Of a stretch of DNA of 64,000 nt, positions 36,781 through 45,406 are shown one piece after another. Origin of the DNA: Bacteroidales bacterium (lineage in GTDB: Bacteria > Bacteroidota > Bacteroidia > Bacteroidales > JAADGE01). Position 1 is the first letter of the stretch; every line of letters starts with the position of its first letter. The position numbers were made by a program, and so were the translations under genes. The notes beneath the pieces were generated by a model that was not told the DNA's origin, did no database searches, and saw nothing but the letters and a program-made list of their open reading frames with translations. The stretch spans positions 31,812 through 95,811 of the forward strand of contig JAIORQ010000050.1 of assembly GCA_021108035.1 (NCBI GenBank), read 5' to 3'.

Positions 36781-37953
36781 ATGATAAAATCTAAAGTGCC
36801 GAATATAAAGACTTCAATTTTTGCTGTAATGACCTCTATGGCAAAGGAATACAATGCTATTAACTTGTCTCAAGGATTTCCTGACTTTCAGATATCAAAT
36901 GACCTTATTTCACTGGTAAATAAGTATATGAGTGAAGGATTCAATCAATATGCACCCATGCCGGGAGTTCCGGAGTTAAGAAACGAATTATCAAAAAAAA
37001 CAGAAAAACAATATTCAAGAAAATATAATCCTGAAACTGAAATAACTGTTACGGCAGGAGGTACACAAGCACTACATTCTGCAATTTCAACGATTGTACG
37101 TGAAGGCGATGAAGTTATTATTTTTGAACCTGCTTATGACAGTTATGCTCCTGTTGTAAAACTTAACGGAGGTCGTCCTGTATATATAAAATTAAAACAA
37201 CCTGATTATTTAATCGATTGGGAAGATGTTAACAGAGCCGTAAATTCTAATACACGCTTAATAATTATTAACACTCCTCATAATCCCACAGGAAAAGTAT
37301 TTTCAGAAGAAGATATGATAAGTTTGAAAAAAGTTGTATCAGGAACAAATATTTTAATTTTAAGTGATGAGGTATATGAGCATATAGTTTTTGACGGAAA
37401 AAATCATAACAGTATTGCAAAATATCCGGAACTTGCCGATCGAAGTATTTTGGTTTATTCATTCGGAAAAATGTATCATGCAACAGGGTGGAAAGTAGGA
37501 TACTGTATGGCTCCCGAAAAAATTATGAGTGAGATCAGAAAGGTTCATCAATTTACTGTTTTTGCCGTAAATACACCCGTACAATATGCCCTTGCTGAAT
37601 TTATTCAAAGAGAAGAAGAGTATTTGAGTTTATCAGATTTTTATCAAGAGAAAAGAGATTATTTTAATGAAATGTTGACTAAAATTGGCTTTGATGTTGT
37701 TCCCGCATCCGGAACATATTTTCAAGCCGTCAATTTTAATACATTAACTGATGAAACAGACTTTCAATTAGCAGAACGTTTGGTTAAAAAATTTGGTATA
37801 GCAGCTGTTCCGATGTCTTCATTTTATCATAATGATGAAAATACAAAAACCTTAAGATTTTGTTTTGCTAAAACAAATGATATACTAAAACAAGCTGCAG
37901 AAAGATTAGAAAATTTCTATTCACAAGCTAAAAAACAACTGAATCTTTTCTAA
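36781..37953 (+). CDS. PLP-dependent aminotransferase, methionine aminotransferase (YbdL)-like
   Basis: A 390-residue class I/II aminotransferase. Recognisable motifs are INLSQGFPDFQ, VTAGGTQALHSAIST, NTPHNPTGKVFS, LSDEVYEHIVFDG and the PLP-lysine segment SFGKMYHATGWKVGYC. The wording FGK.YH.TGWKVGY is that of E. coli YbdL, which transaminates methionine and aromatic amino acids with keto acids such as KMTB. The ATG at 36781 is favoured because a TTG at 36760 overlaps the -7 element. Its stop abuts the stop of the convergent permease gene with no spacing. Confidence 0.88.
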   Translation: MIKSKVPNIKTSIFAVMTSMAKEYNAINLSQGFPDFQISNDLISLVNKYMSEGFNQYAPMPGVPELRNELSKKTEKQYSRKYNPETEITVTAGGTQALHSAISTIVREGDEVIIFEPAYDSYAPVVKLNGGRPVYIKLKQPDYLIDWEDVNRAVNSNTRLIIINTPHNPTGKVFSEEDMISLKKVVSGTNILILSDEVYEHIVFDGKNHNSIAKYPELADRSILVYSFGKMYHATGWKVGYCMAPEKIMSEIRKVHQFTVFAVNTPVQYALAEFIQREEEYLSLSDFYQEKRDYFNEMLTKIGFDVVPASGTYFQAVNFNTLTDETDFQLAERLVKKFGIAAVPMSSFYHNDENTKTLRFCFAKTNDILKQAAERLENFYSQAKKQLNLF

Positions 37954-39174
37954 TTAAACTTGTATTGTTAATTTAGATTTTATTCTTGATGCAGGATATA
38001 ATGAAATTATTGATCCGATTAATGTTACTGATATAAATGTTATAACAAAATCAATTGTTTTTACATCAACCGGATATGCATCAACAATATAATATCCGTC
38101 TGAAGGAAAAGTTACAATTCCGAAATGTTGTTGAGCATAACTTATTAATCCTCCCAAAAAAATTCCGATAATTCCTCCGGTCATAGTTATTAAGAGACCT
38201 TCTGTAAAAAATATTTTTTTTATAGAGCTTAAATCAGAGCCTATGCTTAACAATGTAAAGATATCTTTTTGTTTTTCAATTATAAGCATAGTAACGGAAC
38301 CAATAATACTGAAAGATGCAATTAATATAATAAATAACATGATTATAAAAGCAGCAAGTCGTTCTGATTTCATAATCTTATAAACATCAAATTGGTCATA
38401 AATATCTTTTACATAATAATTATTTCCGAGAATATTTTTTATATCCTTCTTTATTTCCTGAATATCTGAAGGATTTTTTATTTTAATTTCTATAGAACTT
38501 ACTGTAACACTGTCTCTGTCAGTAAATTTACGAATTGTTTCCAAAGAGCTTATTATGTACTTGGTATCAAATTCGGCATCAATTGAAATCACTCCGGCAG
38601 GAATAAGATTAATTATATTAAAGGATTGTTCAGGATTTAATATTTGTATGCTTTTACGATTCGGAATCCATAGTGATATTGATTCTCCGGATTCAACAGA
38701 GATACCCAAATTATATGACACCCCGGCTCCTAATACTGCAAAATTTAAAGAATTGCCGTGTGTTTTATACAGACCGAATGTTATTGCAGTATCTAATCCG
38801 AATACTTCTCCGTAGTTTTCAGGAACACCTTTTACAGTACAAATTAATTGTTTTTCTTTGTGTTTCAGTAAAATGTTATCTTCTATTACTTCAGCAATAT
38901 AGCTTATACCTTCTGTTTGGCTGATTTTTTTTATATTAGGATCATCTGCGGAAAAGGTTTTTCCTTTTTTTATTTCAATTTTCAGATCAGGAGCATAAGT
39001 TGAAATTTGTTCATCAATTAATTTGCCGAATCCGTTTATTGAGGATAAAACGATTATTAATGCAGCGGTTGATACAGCAACAACAAGAATAGATATGCCG
39101 GAAATGATGTTTATGGCATTTCTGTTTTTTTTTGAAAAAAGATATCTTTTTGCTATGAATAAAGGAACGTTCAT
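37954..39174 (-). CDS. LolC/LolE-type ABC transporter permease
   Basis: A 406-residue inner-membrane protein with an N-terminal helix (about 20-45), a large periplasmic MacB-like domain (about 50-260) and three C-terminal helices of the FtsX fold. The start PLFIAKRYLFSKKNRNAINI and the segment MIVFALILIAS-like (here FIIMLFIILIASFSIIGSVT) match the LolC/E group that extracts lipoproteins from the inner membrane. The cognate ATPase is not adjacent. It probably follows rbfA on the same strand, although a palindrome separates them. Confidence 0.87.
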   Translation of the reverse strand: MNVPLFIAKRYLFSKKNRNAINIISGISILVVAVSTAALIIVLSSINGFGKLIDEQISTYAPDLKIEIKKGKTFSADDPNIKKISQTEGISYIAEVIEDNILLKHKEKQLICTVKGVPENYGEVFGLDTAITFGLYKTHGNSLNFAVLGAGVSYNLGISVESGESISLWIPNRKSIQILNPEQSFNIINLIPAGVISIDAEFDTKYIISSLETIRKFTDRDSVTVSSIEIKIKNPSDIQEIKKDIKNILGNNYYVKDIYDQFDVYKIMKSERLAAFIIMLFIILIASFSIIGSVTMLIIEKQKDIFTLLSIGSDLSSIKKIFFTEGLLITMTGGIIGIFLGGLISYAQQHFGIVTFPSDGYYIVDAYPVDVKTIDFVITFISVTLIGSIISLYPASRIKSKLTIQV

Positions 39175-39253
39175 ATCATATTATCCTGTGAAACTTTGTT
39201 TTTAGGCATAGTTTTATCTGTAAAATTAATTAGTTTCTTCATTTTCAGTCGGC

Positions 39254-39312
39254 AGTCGGCAGTCTTCAGCAGATATGTTGAATTGCCGTCTGCTGACTGA
39301 AGACTGCCGACT
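39254..39312. repeat. Palindrome with ACTG-type arms, copy 1
   Basis: AGTCGGCAGTCTTCAG (39254-39269) and its exact complement (39297-39312) form a 16-bp stem around a partly paired loop, followed on the plus strand by seven T. Genes on both sides run on the minus strand, so the T-run is on the wrong side for a terminator of rbfA. The right arm ends in ACTGCCGACTTTTT, nearly as in the palindrome at 41371-41436. Confidence 0.7.
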
Positions 39313-39352
39313 TTTTTTACCGGTAAGTTAAATTGTTTACAGCTTCGTTGCG

Positions 39353-39688
39353 TTATGTTTTTAACAAATCATTAATCTTTTCAACATATTCCAAAGAATC
39401 ATCAATATAAAATTGAATTTCCGGTATTTTCCTGACTTTATTTTTTATTCTGTTCCCTAATTCAAACCGTAAGTTACTTGAACTTTTAATAATCATTTCG
39501 AATACTTCGTCTTTTTGTTGTTCCGGAAAAATACTTAAATAAATCTTCGCGTAACCCAAATCCGGCGTCATTCTTACAATAGTTACAGATATCATCTTGT
39601 TTAAATATTCTCTTGATTTTCTTTGAAATATTATACTTATTTCCTGTTGAATTAAGGAAGCTGTTTTTCTTTGTCCGGTTGATTCCAT
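39353..39688 (-). CDS. rbfA: Ribosome-binding factor A
   Basis: A 111-residue KH-fold protein needed for late 30S maturation. Signatures are TGQRKTASLIQQEISIIFQR at the start, VRMTPDLGYAKIYLSIFP in the centre, and LRFELGNRIKNKVRKIPEIQ with FYIDDSLEYVEKINDLL at the end, the usual RbfA order and length. It stands upstream of the LolC/E-like gene. Confidence 0.93.
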   Translation of the reverse strand: MESTGQRKTASLIQQEISIIFQRKSREYLNKMISVTIVRMTPDLGYAKIYLSIFPEQQKDEVFEMIIKSSSNLRFELGNRIKNKVRKIPEIQFYIDDSLEYVEKINDLLKT

Positions 39689-39774
39689 CTTTCTGAATTT
39701 TTTACAAAAGTAAGTTTTTTAGCGTTTTAACAAAAAAGAAACAAGCAAGTTAAAAACAACAACTAATAAAAAGC

Positions 39775-39869
39775 GGCTCTATGTCAATATAAGTGGGTAA
39801 ACAAATAAAAAAGCCACTGATTCACAGATTACAAAAGATTAATTTTATAATCTGTGAATCAGTGGCAAA
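39775..39869. repeat. Palindromic dispersed element B, copy 1
   Basis: GCCACTGATTCACAGATTA (39813-39831) pairs perfectly with 39848-39866. The flank GGGTAAACAAATAAAAAAGCCAC and upstream GGCTCTATGTCAATAT match, in reverse orientation, the element at 50839-50929. It lies between the divergent rbfA and pepP-like genes. Confidence 0.75.
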
Positions 39870-39905
39870 TTAAATTTCAAGTATCAAATTTCAAAATAAA
39901 TTTCT

Positions 39906-39913
39906 TATTTTTG
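39906..39913 (+). promoter_or_regulatory. Bacteroidota -7 element before aminopeptidase P gene
   Basis: TATTTTTG fits TAnnTTTG and ends 33 bp before the ATG. No good -33 element was found. Confidence 0.5.
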
Positions 39914-39946
39914 AAAAAAATTTACTAATCAATAAATTATAATTCT

Positions 39947-41335
39947 ATGTTTTTAAAAGAAATATATATTAAAAGAAGAAAAGAATTAATGAAACAAGTA
40001 TCAAGCGGATTAATTTTATTACCCGGAAATTCAGATGTTCCGTTTAATTATCCGGCTAATATTTATACTTTCAGACAAGACAGTTCTTTTCTTTATTTTT
40101 TCGGAATAAAACAACCGAATGTTGTAGGTATTATTGATGCTGACTCCGGTGAAGAATATCTCTTTGGTAATGATGTTGATATTGATGATATTATTTGGAT
40201 GGGCGAACTTCCGACAATGAAAGATTTTGCATTGAAAAACGGTGTAAAAAATACAGCATCCTTATCAAAAGTTGATGAATTTATTGAAAAAGCATTAAAG
40301 CAAGGCAGAAAAATCCATTATTTGCCTGCATACAGAGCCGGTACAAAATTACAACTTGAAAACTTACTGGGAATACCGGCAAATGAAGTTAACAACAATG
40401 TTTCGGAAACACTGATTAAAGCGATCGTAAAGATTTGTTCAGTTAAAGATAAATATGAAATTGAAGATATTGAACGATCTGTTGATGTTGCTTATAAAAT
40501 GCATACAACAGCCATGAAAATGGCAATGCCGGGTATGACAGAACAAGAAATATACGGAAAAATGGAAGGAATTGCTCTTGCTCACGGCGGGCCTGTTTCT
40601 TTCCCGATTATATTATCCGTAAACGGACAAATTCTTCATAATCATCATCATCACAATACATTAAAAGAAGGGCAATTGCTTGTAGCAGATGCAGGAGCAG
40701 AATCAGCCATGCATTATTGCAGTGATATTACCAGAACTTCACCTGTAGGCGGAAAATTTTCACCAATTCAAAAAGATATATACGAAGCTGTTTTAGATGC
40801 TAACAACGAGGTTATAAAAAACAGTAAACCGGGAGTAATGTACAAAGATATGCATCTCTTATCAGCAAAAATTATTACCGAGCGATTAAAGTCTGTCGGA
40901 TTAATGAAAGGAAATGTTGAAGATGCAGTTACACAAGGAGCACATGCTTTATTTTATCCTCACGGTTTGGGCCATATGATGGGATTGGATGTTCATGATA
41001 TGGAAGGACTCGGCGAAGATTATGTTGGTTATGACGAAACAGTTTCCAGAAGCGAACAGTTTGGTTTAGCATTTTTAAGAATGGCAAGAAAACTTGAACC
41101 CGGATTTGTTATTACTGTTGAACCGGGTATTTATTTTATCCCTGCATTAATTGATATCTGGAAAAAAGAAAAAAAACATACAAATTTCATCAATTATGAC
41201 AAAGTTGAAGAATACAGAGGCTTTGGCGGAATCAGAATTGAAGATGATATATTGATTACAGAAGACGGTTGCAGAGTTTTGGGCAAACCTATTCCAAAAA
41301 CTGTTAAAGAGATTGAGGATTTGATGAAAGGATAA
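39947..41335 (+). CDS. pepP: Xaa-Pro aminopeptidase (M24B, aminopeptidase P)
   Basis: A 462-residue metalloenzyme that removes N-terminal residues preceding proline. The N-terminal creatinase-like domain (about 1-170, with FRQDSSFLYFFGIKQPN) precedes the pita-bread domain. The metal ligands are visible in VADAGAE (Asp), CSDITRTSP (Asp), YPHGLGHMMGLDVHD (His), TVEPGIYF (Glu) and GIRIEDDI (Glu). No signal peptide is present, so it is cytoplasmic. A long hairpin with a T-run ends the transcript. Confidence 0.93.
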   Translation: MFLKEIYIKRRKELMKQVSSGLILLPGNSDVPFNYPANIYTFRQDSSFLYFFGIKQPNVVGIIDADSGEEYLFGNDVDIDDIIWMGELPTMKDFALKNGVKNTASLSKVDEFIEKALKQGRKIHYLPAYRAGTKLQLENLLGIPANEVNNNVSETLIKAIVKICSVKDKYEIEDIERSVDVAYKMHTTAMKMAMPGMTEQEIYGKMEGIALAHGGPVSFPIILSVNGQILHNHHHHNTLKEGQLLVADAGAESAMHYCSDITRTSPVGGKFSPIQKDIYEAVLDANNEVIKNSKPGVMYKDMHLLSAKIITERLKSVGLMKGNVEDAVTQGAHALFYPHGLGHMMGLDVHDMEGLGEDYVGYDETVSRSEQFGLAFLRMARKLEPGFVITVEPGIYFIPALIDIWKKEKKHTNFINYDKVEEYRGFGGIRIEDDILITEDGCRVLGKPIPKTVKEIEDLMKG

Positions 41336-41370
41336 TATTTTTTTTGGGAAGTTTACAAAAAAAGCCGGAA

Positions 41371-41441
41371 AGTCGTCAGTAAACAGTCCGCAGTAAGCAA
41401 ATAAAATTGCCTACTGCGGACTGTTTACTGTCGACTTTTTA
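41371..41441 (+). terminator. Long palindrome acting as probable terminator (ACTG-type, copy 2)
   Basis: Arms at 41371-41400 and 41407-41436 pair at 28 of 30 positions around a 6-nt loop and are followed by a T-run, with an A-run before the left arm. This suits termination of both convergent genes. A 30-bp stem is much longer than ordinary terminators, and the right arm shares the ACTGnCGACTTTTT end with 39297-39316. Confidence 0.7.
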
Positions 41442-42161
41442 TTTATTTTTTAATAATTCCTCTTGTTCCTTTATCAATTTTTCCTGCTCTTTCAATAATA
41501 ACTCTTGTTCCTTCAACTTCATTTCTTGTTCTTTCAATAATTTTTCCTTTTTTTTAATTTCGAGTTCTTTTTGTTCCAAATTATTCTGCATTTCAAGAAG
41601 TTTAGCATTTGTTTCGGCATATATTTCATTCAAGATTTTACGGTCTCCTCCTGATCTTAATAATTGAGTTGTAAACTTCAACTTTTGAGTGTTATAAAGC
41701 TGTGAATTGATATCAAAAAATTGTTTTCCTTCATCGGGTTTTTTTAAATTTATTACACTATATTCAGGTTGTCTTGAACGATCAGATATAATTAAAACAT
41801 TCTTTCCTTTTAATTTATTATAAACAAATCCCAAATAAGCATTTTCATTTTTTGTTACATAAACAATATGATTCGGCTTAATGTCTTCATAATTAGAATA
41901 TTTGATAACTTCAAACGGTTTGTTTTTTATTGTTTTTGAAGCTGCCAATTTTTTAAGTGCTTTAAACTCATCATCAGAAGAAAAAACACCGATTGTATAC
42001 TTGGAAATGTTGCTTTCATCTTCCCAACTTACACCGTAAGCAATATTATATATCCATAAAGCTCTTATTTCTTCATCAGTTTGAGAATATATTCTCTCAG
42101 ATGATAATACAACTAAAAGAAAAGAAATAATAATTATAAAATATTTCTGAAATTTTTCCAT
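41439..42161 (-). CDS. YfiR/HmsC-like (DUF4154) exported protein with C-terminal coiled coil
   Basis: A 240-residue protein. After a signal peptide (1-26, ending RIYSQ) comes a DUF4154-like domain with ALWIYNIAYGVSWED, KYTIGVFSSDDEFKALKKLA, and NVLIISDRSRQPEYSVINL. In Pseudomonas, YfiR is a periplasmic repressor of the diguanylate cyclase YfiN. The last 50 residues are a near-regular coiled coil of KEQE units (KLIKEQEELLK), not part of YfiR. A YfiN partner is not seen nearby. The domain call is good; signalling role is inference. Confidence 0.75.
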   Translation of the reverse strand: MEKFQKYFIIIISFLLVVLSSERIYSQTDEEIRALWIYNIAYGVSWEDESNISKYTIGVFSSDDEFKALKKLAASKTIKNKPFEVIKYSNYEDIKPNHIVYVTKNENAYLGFVYNKLKGKNVLIISDRSRQPEYSVINLKKPDEGKQFFDINSQLYNTQKLKFTTQLLRSGGDRKILNEIYAETNAKLLEMQNNLEQKELEIKKKEKLLKEQEMKLKEQELLLKEQEKLIKEQEELLKNK

Positions 42162-42343
42162 TTTGTAGAAATTTATAAAAATTAGTAATTTTAATAATTT
42201 GTTTTATTATTAGCCGTTAATTCAATTTTATTATTTTCTTTACTGCAAACATACAATTTATCTTTATCTTTTTCTTTAGTTGTAACTTTTATTTATATTT
42301 ACGGGATTGAAAAAGGTTTGGTAAAAAAGAAAAATCAAAGAAT

Positions 42344-42628
42344 ATGCAACTGTCAAAAACTCTTTTTTGGGATACAGACATTAATAAGATAGACTATGAA
42401 AAAAATGCACGTCATATTATTGAGCGTGTGTTAATGCGTGGTTTATTATCTGATTGGTATGAAATAAAAAAATATTACGGAACTGAACGGATAAAAAATG
42501 AAATAATTAAAATACGCTGTTTAGATAAAATTACGTTAAATTTTTGCAGTAAATATTTTAAACTTCCCAAAAAGCAATTCAAATGTTACAATACAGAGCC
42601 GTCTATAAAGAAACTTTGGAATTATTAA
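42344..42628 (+). CDS. DUF6922-like protein, probable AbiE-type antitoxin
   Basis: A 94-residue protein whose opening SKTLFWDTDINKIDYEKNARHI (shown here in its key part FWDTDINKIDYEKN) and following RVLMRGLLSDWYEIKKYYG match small proteins encoded before AbiEii toxins in Bacteroidota (DUF6922). Its last 46 bp overlap the downstream toxin gene in another frame, implying coupled translation. A neutralising role is inferred from position, since it lacks the usual AbiEi winged helix. Confidence 0.65.
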   Translation: MQLSKTLFWDTDINKIDYEKNARHIIERVLMRGLLSDWYEIKKYYGTERIKNEIIKIRCLDKITLNFCSKYFKLPKKQFKCYNTEPSIKKLWNY

Positions 42629-43218
42629 AGGAACTGATGCAATACAACTGTTTGCAAAATTTTTTTCTTGTGGGCGGAACTTCATTAGCTTTACAATTGG
42701 GGCATCGTATTTCTGTAGATTTAGATTTATTTACCGAAACAAATTTTAAAACTGCTGATATATTAGAAGAATTAAAGACAAATTTAGAATATCAAGTTAT
42801 TTTGCAGAAAGAAAAAAACTCATTGATAATAAACGCGAAGCAGAAAGGAAGTGAGAATGAATTAGTAAAAATTGATTTTGTGAAATATGATTATCCACTA
42901 ATAAATGAAATTCAGAATATTGATAGTTTACGATTAATATCAATTGAAGATATAACAGCAATGAAATTGTCAGCAACAGCAAATCGCGGTGCAAAGAAAG
43001 ACTTTTTTGATATTTACGAATTGTTCAAAAGGTATTCTGTTAAGGAAATGATGCATCTGTTTTCCAAGAAGTATCCTGAAATAACTCATTTTCATATATT
43101 GAAAAGTTTAACATATTTTAAAGATGCTGAAGCTGAATTTGAACCAATTTCACTTAACAATACGAATTGGGAGCAAGTAAAAACTACAATAGAACAAAGA
43201 ATATATGAATTTTTATAA
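42583..43218 (+). CDS. AbiEii/AbiGii-family nucleotidyltransferase toxin
   Basis: A 211-residue protein with the nucleotidyltransferase motif FLVGGTSLALQLGHR followed by SVDLDLFTE, the catalytic acidic pair of the DUF1814/AbiEii family, and a downstream conserved DITAMKLSATANRGAKKDFFD. Related AbiEii toxins transfer nucleotides to RNA targets such as tRNA and provide phage abortive infection. Overlap with the preceding gene supports a two-gene toxin-antitoxin unit. The M1 peptidase gene begins 10 nt after its stop. Confidence 0.87.
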   Translation: MLQYRAVYKETLELLKELMQYNCLQNFFLVGGTSLALQLGHRISVDLDLFTETNFKTADILEELKTNLEYQVILQKEKNSLIINAKQKGSENELVKIDFVKYDYPLINEIQNIDSLRLISIEDITAMKLSATANRGAKKDFFDIYELFKRYSVKEMMHLFSKKYPEITHFHILKSLTYFKDAEAEFEPISLNNTNWEQVKTTIEQRIYEFL

Positions 43219-43228
43219 ATTAATCAGA

Positions 43229-45265
43229 ATGAAAACCAATGCAACAATCATACTAATACTCCTGTCAACTTTCAGTTTTTCACAAACAGAAAAAAAAGAT
43301 TTCAGAAAGAATACAGATGTTATTCATTATTCAATAAATCTTAATATTACAGAATTCAGTAAGAAAGAAATATCCGGAAATACAATCGTTAAATTAAGTC
43401 CGCGAAGCAAAGATGTTAAAAACATTGTCTTGGAATTGTTGAGTTTGACGGTTGATTCAGTTTTCTTGTTTAATGAAAAGATAAATAATTACTCATATAA
43501 CGGAAAATTATTAAAAATTCCTTGTAAACACGATGTTCCGGATGATAAATGTTGTACAATGGTCAATGTATATTATCACGGTAATCCGATTCAAGATGCT
43601 TCATGGGGAGGGTTTTTCTTTACTGATTCTTCGGCTTATAATATGGGAGTGGGGATGGCAGCAAAGCCGAATTCATACGGCAGGGTGTGGTTTCCGTGTA
43701 TCGACAGCTTTGAGGAAAAAGCAACATTCGATTTTAATATCACAGTTCCGAAAGGTTTCAAAGCTGTTTGTTCCGGTGTTTTGGATTCAGAAAAAAATAA
43801 TTCTGACGGAACTACAACATATTATTGGAAAATGAAACAAGAAATACCAACATATATTGCTTCTGTTGCTGTTGCAGAATATGATGTTATTGAGAGTATT
43901 TATAAAGGAATTAAAAGGGAAATTCCCGTTAGTTTATATATGTTTCCCGAAGATATTGCTAATGCAAAAGTTTCGTTTCAAAATTTACCGGAAGCAATGA
44001 AAGTATATGAAAACAGCTTTGGTGAATATGTTTGGGACAGAGTTGGTTATGTTGAAGTTCCGTTTATGTCAGGGGCAATGGAACATGTTTGCAATATTGC
44101 TTATCCGGAATATGCTGTTGACAGTACATTGGCACGAGAAACATTAATGGCTCATGAATTATCACATCATTGGTTTGGTAATCTTGTAACATGTAAAACT
44201 TCCGGAGATATGTGGCTCAATGAAGGATGGGCATGTTTTTCGGAAGCTCTGTTTAAAGAGCAAGTTTACGGCAAGCAAGCCTATAAAGATTATGTAAGAG
44301 AGAATCATGTAAAAGTACTGACTACAGCTCATATTTATGATAACGGTTACAGAGCCTTATACGGAATACCTCATGAATATACATACGGAACAACCGTATA
44401 TGATAAGGGCGCTGATGTTGCACATACTTTAAGAGGATATATGCAAGACAGTATTTTTTTTGAATCAATAAGAGAATATATAAAGGCATTTTCATATAAA
44501 GCAGCTTCATCATATGATTTTCGTGATTTTCTTTCGGAATATTCAAATATTGATTTAACAGATTTTTTTGATACTTGGGTTTTTACTGAAGGATTTCCTC
44601 ATTTTTCTGTTGATAAAGCATTTTTTACTGAAGAAGGTTCAGTCTGTAAAGCAGAAGTTACAATCAAACAAAATTTATTGGCAAGAGATTTTTACGGTAA
44701 TAATAATTTTATTGACTTGACATTTGTTGATGAAGACCCTAATTTTCATACACAGAGAGTTAGTATGTCCGGTCCTGAAGAGACTTTTAGTTTTGAATTT
44801 CCGTTTAAAGTTCTTAATGTTTTTATTGATCTTGATGAAATGATATCGGATGCAACGGCAGATAATTATAAAATATTCAATGATACTGCTGTTTATAATT
44901 TTCCCTATACAGATTTCGGAATCTTAATAAATAAAATAAAAGGGAAAGCTGTTGTGCAAAGCACAATGAACTATATAAAACCTGTTAATATTAAAACAGA
45001 AGATTATATTATTTCCGAAGAAAAATATTGGGAAATAAGAGGAGCAACAACTGGTAAAATGTCAGCTGAAGGAACCTTTTTTGTCAGTATGTCGGAAAAT
45101 AATTTAGATGCTGATTTTGACAAACTCGTTTTATTATACAGGCCTGATAACTATTCAGAGTTTAAAGCTGTTAAAACAGAACAAATTCCGCATGGGAATG
45201 ATGAAGGCTTGGTAATTGTCAGGAAGTTGCAATTTGGGCAGTATGTTGCGGGGGTTGAGAATTAA
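43229..45265 (+). CDS. Exported M1-family metallo-aminopeptidase
   Basis: A 678-residue protein starting with a signal peptide (MKTNATIILILLSTFSFSQT). The ATG at 43229 is preferred to one 8 codons upstream because it gives a clean signal. The M1 catalytic region shows the exopeptidase motif SGAMEHV and the zinc site HELSHHWFGN at about residue 309, with the third ligand Glu in WLNEGWACF. The C-terminal 200 residues are beta-rich and less conserved. It probably digests peptides in the periplasm or outside. It lies directly after the AbiE-type pair but is not functionally linked by sequence. Confidence 0.92.
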   Translation: MKTNATIILILLSTFSFSQTEKKDFRKNTDVIHYSINLNITEFSKKEISGNTIVKLSPRSKDVKNIVLELLSLTVDSVFLFNEKINNYSYNGKLLKIPCKHDVPDDKCCTMVNVYYHGNPIQDASWGGFFFTDSSAYNMGVGMAAKPNSYGRVWFPCIDSFEEKATFDFNITVPKGFKAVCSGVLDSEKNNSDGTTTYYWKMKQEIPTYIASVAVAEYDVIESIYKGIKREIPVSLYMFPEDIANAKVSFQNLPEAMKVYENSFGEYVWDRVGYVEVPFMSGAMEHVCNIAYPEYAVDSTLARETLMAHELSHHWFGNLVTCKTSGDMWLNEGWACFSEALFKEQVYGKQAYKDYVRENHVKVLTTAHIYDNGYRALYGIPHEYTYGTTVYDKGADVAHTLRGYMQDSIFFESIREYIKAFSYKAASSYDFRDFLSEYSNIDLTDFFDTWVFTEGFPHFSVDKAFFTEEGSVCKAEVTIKQNLLARDFYGNNNFIDLTFVDEDPNFHTQRVSMSGPEETFSFEFPFKVLNVFIDLDEMISDATADNYKIFNDTAVYNFPYTDFGILINKIKGKAVVQSTMNYIKPVNIKTEDYIISEEKYWEIRGATTGKMSAEGTFFVSMSENNLDADFDKLVLLYRPDNYSEFKAVKTEQIPHGNDEGLVIVRKLQFGQYVAGVEN

Positions 45266-45406
45266 AGTTATTCTTTACAAACTATTCAAACGGCTCTTTC
45301 GGAAGTTTTTTTAGGTTTTTAATAAATCTTCTTTCATCTAATTTTTTCCGCTTTTTATTGCTCCGAATATTTCAACAGTAACACATTGTGCAATAAGTTT
45401 TTTTAA

